64,000 nucleotides of DNA from Ephydatia muelleri. Lineage: Eukaryota > Porifera > Demospongiae > Spongillida > Spongillidae. Positions 61,701 to 64,000 of this stretch are shown here, one piece after another; within the stretch, counting starts at the first letter, position 1, and each line of letters begins with the position of its first letter. Where the stretch lies: contig JABACO010000016.1 of assembly GCA_013339895.1 (NCBI GenBank), forward strand, positions 3,491,767 through 3,555,766, read 5' to 3'. The notes beneath the pieces are model-generated. The model ran no database searches. It saw nothing but the letters and a program-made list of their open reading frames with translations, and had not been told where the DNA came from. The translations under genes and the position numbers were made by a program.

Positions 61701-63098
61701 GCCAACTCCAACAAGGCTTTTATCGACCACCTGAAGAGCTTGATCTTTCATAGATAAACTAACCTGTAAAATAAGGTCCGTCATAACATATTAGGTAATG
61801 GAATTAATTTATTATACATGTCTAGTACACTCCATTATTATAAATAATATAATTTCCAATTGCAACAGGAAATTTGATATTAAAGTATACACTATACCTG
61901 CGCTGCCAGTGCTTCAACTTGCTTGAAGTTCCCCGTAAGTTTTAGTTTTTCTTTTACCCGCAGAAAAGTTTTAGCAGCCTTTTCATGTTCCTTCAGTGAC
62001 CAGTATTGTACAATGGTTTCAACCACATTAGCTATCCATTTGCCATCATTTGAAATGCCTGTGCAGATGCCCAGCTGAGTATTCAAATTCTCTAATACTT
62101 GACCAAGTTCAACATGCGTTTTGTATTTTGATAAATATCGGTCAACATCAGCAAGCTTCAGTGTCCTTCCATATAGTGCTTCCATGAGCTGTTGAGCATG
62201 TGAGTATGCCTTTGGCCAGACCTGCTGAGCTACAATGGGAATAGAAATAGTGCAGCACTCTGCCATCTTTTCACCCCAAAGCTGAATGAAGAGGTCGTTT
62301 TGGCTTAGATGGGAAAATGTATCCAGCATATAATGAAGTGGTGATGCAGACTTCAAGCAGTGGAATACAACTATTCCTTCTTTATTGCAGGCGCATAATA
62401 ATCCAATACTGCTTCTACTGATGTCATTACTTAGCTCTTTTGTGAGCTCAGCAAAATCTGAAATGAAGAGAGCTGTATATCAACGTGCAATTGAAACCTT
62501 TTCAATTATGCACCTGTACATACCACCAAAAAACCCAGACGACACTCCACCCACCCTGGCGTACCAACAAGCATGAACCTTCCCACAAATCAGACGACAA
62601 CAGCTACAGCTTCCTCCAACCATATCTGATTAGCAATGGATCAAGCATTAAGCTACTTCCGATGCAAAACCATATACAAGTATAACGACTATTCAACAAT
62701 GCTTATAAGTGTAATCCCTCATGAGGGTATAGAAACATACATGCAGTGTAGCAATGTACCTGTGGCATTTGGAACAAGAGTGCAGAGATACTTCAGTTTG
62801 CCTCTGTAATCCAGAATAGCAGATACTTCTTTAACTCTTTGTTGTATTATTTTATGAACGGTTTCAGCCGACCATTGTTGCTTTCGGCGAGTGTCTTTTA
62901 CATCTATGCCCACACCAACAGCACAGCATAGGTTTTCCATATGTTGTTGATGTCTGAAAACTTTCTGCAATTCGAATACTGGAATTTTGGAATCAAGCAT
63001 TTGCAACCATATTTCCTCCAATTTAGACTGTGCAAAAGTGTAATACATTGCATATTCCTCCGGCAGTGAAGCCATGGTCTTCATTGCTGTGCATTCAG
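26089..63098 (-). CDS. RNF213: RNF213/mysterin-like giant AAA+ E3 ubiquitin ligase, 5' end outside window
   Basis: A very large spliced gene read right to left. Consecutive exons align in order with human RNF213 from about residue 1230 to the C-terminus. Landmarks are GETGCGKT (about 51910) with LFFDEAN, GKPGSSKS (about 50250) with LDEVGLAE, GISNWALDPAKMNRG, PLINRLEKH, FGSSFPRDKEYTQ, SGHVLGSPEGR and LKHVVSLWQ. RNF213 is a cytosolic dynein-like ATPase and ubiquitin ligase linked to lipid droplets and antimicrobial defence. The stop codon is at 26089-26091; an ATTAAA at about 25911-25916 (minus strand) could be a poly(A) signal. The true start and N-terminal third lie beyond 64000. Odd features are the missing RING, UBA-like segments, a gypsy insertion with an 885-bp exon duplication, and a piggyBac-like palindrome in an intron. 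Individual exon ends come from splice-site reading and may be a few bases off. Confidence 0.93.
27867..27990. repeat. Dispersed repeat, copy 1
   Basis: tttaattagccatacatttcaa, then tgcatttcca..gtgt.ctagaaat and cacagaaacgatcccatata. Diverged copies occur at about 57879-57990 (gattagtcatacatttcaa...gcaatgatccca) and 63689-63790 (tttaattagccatacatttc...cacagaaacgttcccata). All three lie in introns of the RNF213-like gene. Confidence 0.65.
32026..34066 (-). CDS. RNF213: RNF213-like exons with the RZ finger
   Basis: Exons at about 33644-34066, 33464-33577, 33296-33397, 33177-33228, 32416-32616, 32272-32344, 32180-32214 and 32026-32120. The first continues the shell (YLEKVAHMRYGLSVVAEVL), then DPFVMYGPDYVKVRDAVSGA matches human RYLVYGDEYKALRDAVAKA. 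The last three exons join as PTMPEDNLPDVRRAISGQFY, CPRGHPYLVTE, CGRPMVTYTCHCGAQIGGHN: the RNF213-ZNFX1 (RZ) zinc finger. In human RNF213 this finger is required for ubiquitylation of bacterial lipopolysaccharide. All its Cys/His positions are kept, but the inner pair reads C-x-C, one residue shorter than C-x2-C in human. Confidence 0.9.
34442..39183 (-). CDS. RNF213: RNF213-like E3 module exons spanning the missing RING
   Basis: Exons at about 39023-39183, 35062-35158, 34908-35005, 34604-34875 and 34442-34547. The second encodes SQWYMILAIKLFVEDIILKH, matching human AQWSRIFSTALFVEHVLL directly upstream of the RING. The fourth encodes NDCHVFFMEVVSTLCFG and SVPVIRSFLLKLL, matching human CNSFFVDLVSTICF and TPVIRSVILKLL directly downstream. 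Between them are only about 60 residues, with two cysteines (SEC and NDC) and no C-x2-C pair, so the RING is absent. The intron 35159-39022 holds the piggyBac-like palindrome. The 32-bp intron 34876-34907 has GTGAGT and a T-rich acceptor ending TTAG. Confidence 0.87.
35354..37939. mobile_element. Palindromic piggyBac-like non-autonomous element
   Basis: A 2586-bp insertion flanked by TTAA at 35350-35353 and 37940-37943. Its ends are CCTTTAATCTCCAG and CTGGAGATTAAAGG. Both the TTAA target and the CCT...AGG termini are piggyBac-like. The two halves are inverted copies meeting near 36.93 kb, so the whole element can fold into a giant hairpin. No transposase is recognisable. It sits in the intron of the RNF213-like gene between exons 39023-39183 and 35062-35158. 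Arms differ by scattered substitutions and by the copy number of a 99-bp unit. Confidence 0.82.
36552..36749 (+). repeat. Two tandem copies of a 99-bp unit in the palindrome's left arm
   Basis: Units start at 36552 and 36651 (cagagccaaactcagagccc) and differ at only a few bases. Because 99 is a multiple of three, an open frame at 36519-36911 (130 codons) runs through both and repeats the 33-residue block SQTQSPSPSR...VVWEALK. The right arm has one inverted unit only (about 37070-37165). No known protein family was recognised, and the frame may be fortuitous. Confidence 0.75.
38398..38577. repeat. Imperfect hairpin repeat in the RNF213-like intron
   Basis: gttagttttcgttgcaaacc and gccatctaatgacattcactgtttata on the left pair with tataaacaatgaatggcattagatggc and gtttgctacgaaaactac on the right. 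MITE-like, non-coding, in the intron 35159-39022 next to the piggyBac-like element. Confidence 0.7.
39246..40158 (-). CDS. RNF213: Duplicated RNF213-like exons E1 (truncated), E2 and E3 (full)
   Basis: This is the left copy of the duplicated exon block. E1 is cut at 40158, where it abuts the gypsy 3' LTR just before QQSGTFRN and so lacks its acceptor and 5' quarter. E2 is 39508-39689, identical in sequence to 44757-44938. E3 is complete here (39246-39449), ending SIVLSMQPSDSPDKM, while its partner is cut at 44523. Splicing right E1, then either E2, then left E3 would restore a normal message while skipping the retroelement. Confidence 0.84.
39274..40158. repeat. 885-bp direct duplication flanking the gypsy element, left copy
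   Basis: Identical in length to 44523-45407 and apparently identical in sequence wherever compared; the translated frames in all reading directions match exactly. It holds RNF213-like exons E1 (part), E2 and E3 (part) with their introns. The left edge follows ggctgc and the right edge ends ctgctgc, so a short gctgc occurs at both breakpoints. Confidence 0.95.
40159..40264 (-). repeat. Gypsy 3' LTR, three bases short
   Basis: A 106-bp copy of the LTR. It lacks the terminal ACA on the minus strand and one TA unit. Its outer end joins host exon sequence directly at 40158 (ctgctgc then ctcagaa on the plus strand). Loss of the terminal bases is unusual for integrase-mediated insertion and suggests that this end was joined by repair. 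Confidence 0.92.
40265..40278 (-). promoter_or_regulatory. Polypurine tract of the gypsy element
   Basis: On the minus strand CTCGGGGGAAGAAG lies immediately before the 3' LTR start TGTAGTG. Its position and purine run fit the plus-strand primer of LTR elements. Confidence 0.8.
40288..44382 (-). CDS. Gypsy Gag-Pol polyprotein, intact single frame
   Basis: A 1364-residue uninterrupted frame starting at ATG 44382-44380. Domains in order: retrotransposon Gag (about 1-200), two CCHC knuckles (CTRCAGNGHNSWNC about 213-226, CHKCKRVGHLARAC about 233-246), aspartic protease with LDTGAS (about 298-303), reverse transcriptase (about 450-650) with YQDD near 603-606, RNase H starting near 748 (CDASAHGLGAV), and an integrase with an HHCC zinc finger (about 970-1012) and a DDE triad near D1040, D1094 and E1130. 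The C-terminal tail has a WVKG...GVIV module typical of gypsy integrases. Gag and Pol are fused without a frameshift. All catalytic motifs are present, so the copy could be active. Confidence 0.97.
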   Translation of the reverse strand: MASLPIGRSLEPFDPQTEDFEAYAERLEQYLLVNDVSDKKKQVAFFLTVVGSSTYQVLRDLLAPDTPASRTLEELLEVLKGHYKPARLVIAERFNFHRRHQQPGESAAKYMVELRRLAKTCHFGQFLNDALRDQLVCGLIATNIQKRLLSEANLTAERALEISQAMETVEKGAKDFKEEHQDSKRQETETAAINVVRKPVPNRARPSGREEGCTRCAGNGHNSWNCPYRGTQCHKCKRVGHLARACRSSGSKKETTHRVTEPQEQEYRLDYIGVLKGINTKRVWIEVELNGIPLKMELDTGASVSLVSKKTWREKLGSPPLTKRKIVLRAYSGHRLHVIGETTVDVNAGSQRHKSLPLVVVEGEEAPLFGRNWLVQVDVAWDVLKNTFVQECKTHAIVASCSQGQSPPTGARGNPPALDELLKRYDVIFKQQLGKIKDLKATIRVQSEATPKFFKPRPVAYALRERVEQELERLVAIGVIEPISHSEWAAPIVPVIKNNGDVRMCGDFKVTVNQCLDIEQYPLPKIDDLYANLQGGERFTILDLSEAFLQMELDEGSRKYLVVNTHRGLFRYKRLPFGVSSAPALFQRAMDTILQGLPGVVCYQDDILVTGKEIDEHLKNLERVFGRLKEFGLRLRLTKCKFLKESVEYLGHVISRNGICTSPKKIEVIQKAPIPLNVTELRSFLGIVNYYGKFIQSVADLCAPLNELLQKNTPWIWTATCMKSFNQLKQALGSAEVLCHYNPSEEISLACDASAHGLGAVLSHHFKDGSERPISYASRTLSKAERNYSQIEKEALSIIFGLKKFHQYLYGRKFLLVTDHQPLVKIFGPKTGISSVVAGRLQRWALCLAGYQYDIVYKPTQKHGNADGLSRYPSTESEAIDGEEGGDRILALYGPQLAAFPLTVKDIERGTMSDALLRQVLKFTKDGWNKAGRVDDQLRPYFNRREELSTEGNCLMWGIKAVIPPGMRQHILKELHQSHPGIVRMKSLARLHVWWPGIDEDIERMVRTCDSCNQQKDNVPHAPLHPWEYPSKPWQRLHADFAGPFFGKMWLIVVDARTKWPEVFQLNEATSGTTITALMATFSRFGLPEIIVTDNGSQFTSDQFKTFCDENGIRHVRVAPYHPSSNGEAERFVKTFKRAFSAMGNEKDPVRRLQQFLFSYRNTPHSTTGVSPAELLVGRQLRGRLDLLRQQTCITNTSHCPNPEVKVQASQRRQKIAYDKHAKQREFTVGQAVWVKGQNHQQNWLPGVIVKQRNSVSYTVNVSGQLWHRHIDHLREREQDEAHVQEAEDSEYFPNRQPGSADDQDIITDENAPNLRHEQQPIHDATPQEDQATLPEHATVEKRRKSTREHRPPVRFHEEFGYNV
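44387..44403 (-). promoter_or_regulatory. Putative primer-binding site of the gypsy element
   Basis: Eight bases inside the 5' LTR the minus strand reads TGGCGACGAGGGTGGGA. It begins TGG, as expected for pairing with the CCA end of a tRNA, and lies four bases before the Gag start. The tRNA was not identified. Confidence 0.55.
44412..44522 (-). repeat. Gypsy 5' LTR
   Basis: A 111-bp LTR, TGTAGTG...GAGACA on the minus strand, with the usual TG..CA ends. It contains TATAAATA (minus strand, about 44480-44490), a plausible promoter TATA box. It is very short for a gypsy LTR. Its outer end abuts the right copy of the duplicated host segment at 44523. Confidence 0.93.
44523..45407. repeat. 885-bp direct duplication flanking the gypsy element, right copy
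   Basis: Partner of 39274-40158. It begins attgagagtacaatgc directly after the LTR end and finishes ctctgctgc, after which the host exon E1 continues uninterrupted (agtcttcgacag). Confidence 0.95.
45076..45528 (-). CDS. RNF213: RNF213-like E3-shell exon E1, full copy
   Basis: The exon starts GDTSFYGALVGHIYRVL and continues LQQSGTFRNSLTRR, DEVITPIFAAVIAFCDQYSN and PFFWIIKEAVDSML, matching the human QEAGTFRHTLWKR and VPFSWKIKDYLEEL blocks. Its 3' three quarters (up to 45407) lies inside the right copy of the 885-bp duplication. It is followed by exon E2 at 44757-44938 (AIEMMKQVCSLVSQTSLGEV) and by a truncated exon E3 (44523-44698) that runs into the gypsy 5' LTR. This copy supplies the only complete E1. 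Confidence 0.88.
45909..49053 (-). CDS. RNF213: RNF213-like gene, AAA5/6 and E3-shell entry exons
   Basis: Exons at about 48798-49053, 48615-48697, 48339-48540, 48176-48283, 48032-48117, 47734-47910, 47034-47244, 46758-46958, 46551-46687 and 45909-46486. They carry RYLLFLTENYAALRILHHYL, FGSSFPRDKEYTQ, GGNRYVDLGLQTHRVKCRVH, PTPLINRLEKHF and SSFVGFQGEPWTSVHIDEL, each matching human RNF213 in order. The exon at 48798-49053 (beginning TKGLIDNLKHDLNN) has little human counterpart and could be partly intronic. The exon 45909-46486 contains a divergent acidic stretch with the ligase-shell start. Its donor (GTAGGG at 45903-45908) is the least certain boundary here. Confidence 0.85.
49287..50794 (-). 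CDS. RNF213: RNF213-like gene, AAA4 module exons (intact Walker A and B)
   Basis: Exons at about 50631-50794, 50163-50385, 49878-50102, 49559-49824 and 49287-49467. The order is ENVFMMVICIELRIPLFLVG, then GKPGSSKSLAKSIV (Walker A), then FVSVVVLDEVGLAEDSPNLP (Walker B), then AFIGISNWALDPAKMNRG (sensor 1) and FFGLRDFY. These blocks are among the most conserved in RNF213 and are almost identical to human here, so this second ATPase site is expected to work. In the human enzyme ATP binding at AAA3/AAA4 controls oligomer state and ligase activity. Confidence 0.93.
50860..52539 (-). CDS. RNF213: RNF213-like gene, AAA3 module exons (intact Walker A and B)
   Basis: Exons at about 52427-52539, 52180-52377, 51996-52124, 51820-51940, 51527-51753, 51388-51470, 51191-51323, 51042-51128 and 50860-50985. 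The first carries DFATPSL, an exact match to the human lead-in, followed by PSPYIFFNEDRMSITFLGF. Walker A is GETGCGKTRLIRYMCDL; Walker B is DTVLFFDEANTTDAIG with the DE pair present; AACNPYRKH and LPLRQLVYRV-like motifs follow. DECSFVSLRDVERC is nearly identical to human. AAA3 is one of two ATPase-competent modules in RNF213, and nothing here suggests loss of ATP binding or hydrolysis. Confidence 0.92.
53707..58209 (-). CDS. RNF213: RNF213-like gene, linker and degenerate AAA1/2 exons
   Basis: Exons at about 58106-58209, 56754-56831, 55752-55858, 55558-55696, 54812-55013, 54519-54744, 54325-54456, 54201-54271, 53938-54100 and 53707-53878. The segment LKAGSPNLLI, then LPSLEEVLICTQQTTEEE, matches the human QPNLVV...YDEVLLCTPATTFEE region. 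KSKRSGMGKSLY corresponds to the human SERAGVGKSLY P-loop of the first AAA part; no Walker B follows, so this module is probably structural. HFDISPKV and WLEIRNFVMFLN continue the match. The intron 53939-56753 region includes a perfect hairpin near 56.1-56.3 kb, and the introns 56832-58105 and 52540-53706 are long and carry no recognisable exon. Confidence 0.86.
55187..55255. repeat. Two tandem copies of a 37-bp unit
   Basis: Two copies of gcagaccaattaatgaactcaaag, at about 55193-55216 and 55230-55253, separated by gtttgcgtgacat. Intronic. Confidence 0.8.
56104..56338. repeat. Near-perfect 109-bp inverted repeat (hairpin)
   Basis: Arms 56104-56212 and 56230-56338 are exact or nearly exact inverted copies, ending catcaattagcatgtgaaac / gtttcacatgctaattgatg, with a 17-base loop. 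It has no coding capacity. It lies in an intron of the RNF213-like gene (55859-56753) and would be transcribed into a strong RNA hairpin. Confidence 0.9.
56391..56428. repeat. 19-bp tandem duplication
   Basis: gcaaccacgccaaaaact occurs twice in a row; a related pair, cataaatacaaaacacg, follows at about 56551 and 56594. Intronic, non-coding. Confidence 0.8.
57480..57790 (-). other. Unidentified coding-like fragment in an intron
   Basis: The minus strand reads LKVGNRVKANATSIFG and, after a one-base change of frame, VGDIFGPWASRDEVHGTVVE. The pattern of a short beta-rich chromatin- or transposon-type module (GxRVxA...HGTVVEVLG) is suggestive, but no family can be named. It has a stop and frame break and no splice context, so it is probably a transposon scrap inside the RNF213-like intron. 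Confidence 0.3.
58310..58470 (-). other. UBA domain 2 in RNF213-like protein
   Basis: Exon 58271-58532 encodes a well-formed UBA motif: VIELMGNGYSEEVSIRAAQR followed by FGGNTLEALNFLL. The MGxGYS loop, the GGN turn and the closing ALxFLL helix are the usual UBA signature. UBA domains bind ubiquitin or ubiquitin-like proteins. I do not recall a UBA at this place in vertebrate RNF213, so this looks like a lineage-specific insertion in the stalk or linker. Confidence 0.72.
59044..63098 (-). CDS. RNF213: RNF213-like gene, N-terminal stalk exons
   Basis: Six exons: 62760-63098, 61898-62457, 61592-61763, 61310-61530, 60138-60428 and 59044-59899. All are bounded by AG/GT sites, and those I tested join in frame. 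The protein is helical and matches the human stalk region, for example RVKEKLKLTGNFKQV against the human VKESLGLNGDF segment, and FYELNNYTTAQLVKLRKELGK against the human NFYTAEQL segment. In RNF213 this part forms the curved N-terminal arm that packs on the AAA core; it has no known catalytic residues. The end of the 856-nt last exon departs from human, with a Ser/Glu/Gln-rich tail and a UBA-like segment. An upstream exon must exist to the right of the window because the first exon seen starts in mid-codon. Confidence 0.88.
59155..59290 (-). other. UBA-like segment 1 in RNF213-like protein
   Basis: Within the exon 59044-59899 there is a three-helix-like stretch with the core YGFPPRLVLSALEQCG and then AAEDWCNEHL. 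It has the pattern of a ubiquitin-associated domain (a GF-type loop, an ALxxCG turn and a final W/L helix), although its first helix is longer than usual. It lies where human RNF213 continues with ordinary stalk helices. Assignment is by pattern only. Confidence 0.5.
60473..60492. repeat. TA microsatellite
   Basis: About nine ta units in the intron right of exon 60138-60428. Confidence 0.85.
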
Positions 63099-63208
63099 CT
63101 AAAGTGTACAAGAGTAATTAAAGGATGCATGCAAATGTGATTCAATACAAGCTTCGTTCCATGTAGTTTCTATTTTAGCATAGGTACATGTATGTGCATG
63201 TTATTTAA

Positions 63209-63670
63209 CCTTTAATCTCCAGACGTCCTACGCATAGGATGATGGTCCTACATGTAGGACGCATGTTAAAATTAATTTTTTGCAAACCCATATGAACAGA
63301 GAAGAAACCAAAAACTTGTTGTACTGTAGAAATGGTTAGCAATTCTGAATATACTTGTACTTCCTAGCAATTCTTCCAAGACTGTCAAATACAGTCAATA
63401 CTGGATTGCCAATAGATACATCTTCGGTGTATCGTGAAGCAACTTCATGTACCAACAAGTAACGTTGGAAAGATCAGAACGACATGCAAAAGAAGGGGGA
63501 TAGTAAGACAAGTCTTCGACACTAGAAAAATTAAAAAAATACATTATAGATTTGGAATTTGCTAGCTCCACAAGCGTATGAACAATACGTGTTTGTCAGT
63601 CGCATGTTTTGAAATAGCCAAGTGAATGGACAAAATCTTGAAAACACACAGTATGTTTTCAGTAAAAATG
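63209..63670. mobile_element. Second, shorter copy of the piggyBac-like element
   Basis: After TTAA (63205-63208) the sequence starts CCTTTAATCTCCAGACGTCC and follows the reverse complement of the right arm of 35354-37939, then parts related to its left arm (ttggcaatccagta and acttggctattcc regions in inverse). The far end has no clear terminus, so it is truncated or diverged. It lies in an intron of the RNF213-like gene. Confidence 0.68.
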
Positions 63671-64000
63671 CCTGTGTCAGACAGAATTTTTAATTAGCCA
63701 TACATTTCAACTCCAGCGCTACATTCTACTGCTTGTACTGGAAATAATATATATCTGTTTACACAGAAACGTTCCCATAGATATACATATACATACACTT
63801 AAGCTATTAGAATGGAAATAATGTAACGAGGTCTACAATCAAAGAAACTGCACTGAAATTGGTTGAAATTGGTACTGTTTTAGTAAATGTTGCATTCAAT
63901 GAAGTGAATGCAGGCATTGATTCACTGAGTAAGACACCACTGCTATTTGTTAGTAAATACCAGTATAACTACCGCTATTACTTACAATATATTCTGATAT

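Noticed and set aside
1-64000. CRISPR arrays, tRNA or rRNA genes, bacterial operons
   Set aside because: No regularly spaced repeats, cloverleaf-like segments or operon structure were seen; gene structure is intron-rich and animal-like.

Overview
The window is animal nuclear DNA. Coding sequence is split into many short exons with GT..AG introns, many of them only 32-100 bp long. The DNA is AT-rich, carries several kinds of transposon debris, and contains a giant animal-type protein. A marine invertebrate fits; a sponge is plausible from the compact introns, but the sequence alone does not settle the species.

The right 60 % (26089 to past 63098, minus strand) is one gene: a homologue of RNF213/mysterin, the giant AAA+ E3 ubiquitin ligase. 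I could follow about 55 exons, roughly matching human RNF213 from about residue 1230 to the C-terminus. In order they give the helical stalk, two UBA-like segments that I do not recall in the human protein, a degenerate AAA module, two AAA modules with intact Walker motifs (AAA3, AAA4), the degenerate C-terminal AAA part, the E3 shell, the RZ finger and the C-terminal domain with a stop at 26089. The classical RING finger is missing: the exons that flank it in human are present, in order and in frame, with only a 32-bp intron between them. The RZ finger is kept.

This gene carries a young Ty3/gypsy retrotransposon (40159-44522, 111-bp LTRs, one intact 1364-residue Gag-Pol frame). It is flanked by an 885-bp direct duplication of host exons and intron (39274-40158 and 44523-45407) instead of the usual 4-6 bp target duplication. 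The duplication leaves one full copy of every exon, so an intact mRNA could still be spliced. A second insertion, a 2.6-kb palindromic piggyBac-like element flanked by TTAA (35354-37939), sits in an intron just upstream of the RING-less segment.

On the left, a second minus-strand gene starts at 16018 with a zinc ribbon like the N-terminus of human RNF213, followed by disordered Ser/Asp/Gln-rich exons running off the left edge. The simplest reading is a tandem RNF213-like pair in head-to-tail order. Its 8-kb second intron holds a broken hAT transposase on the opposite strand, a 24-bp minisatellite and a foldback element; the next intron holds another foldback element.

Between the two genes (16-26 kb) lie remnants: facing retroelement fragments (18.6-19.2 kb), a decayed gene with PHD-like and Ulp1-like protease parts (20-22.6 kb), a rearranged inverted piece of that gene between two GC-rich repeats (22.75-23.23 kb), and a quiet stretch before the 3' end of the large gene. 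No RNA genes, CRISPR arrays or bacterial features were seen.
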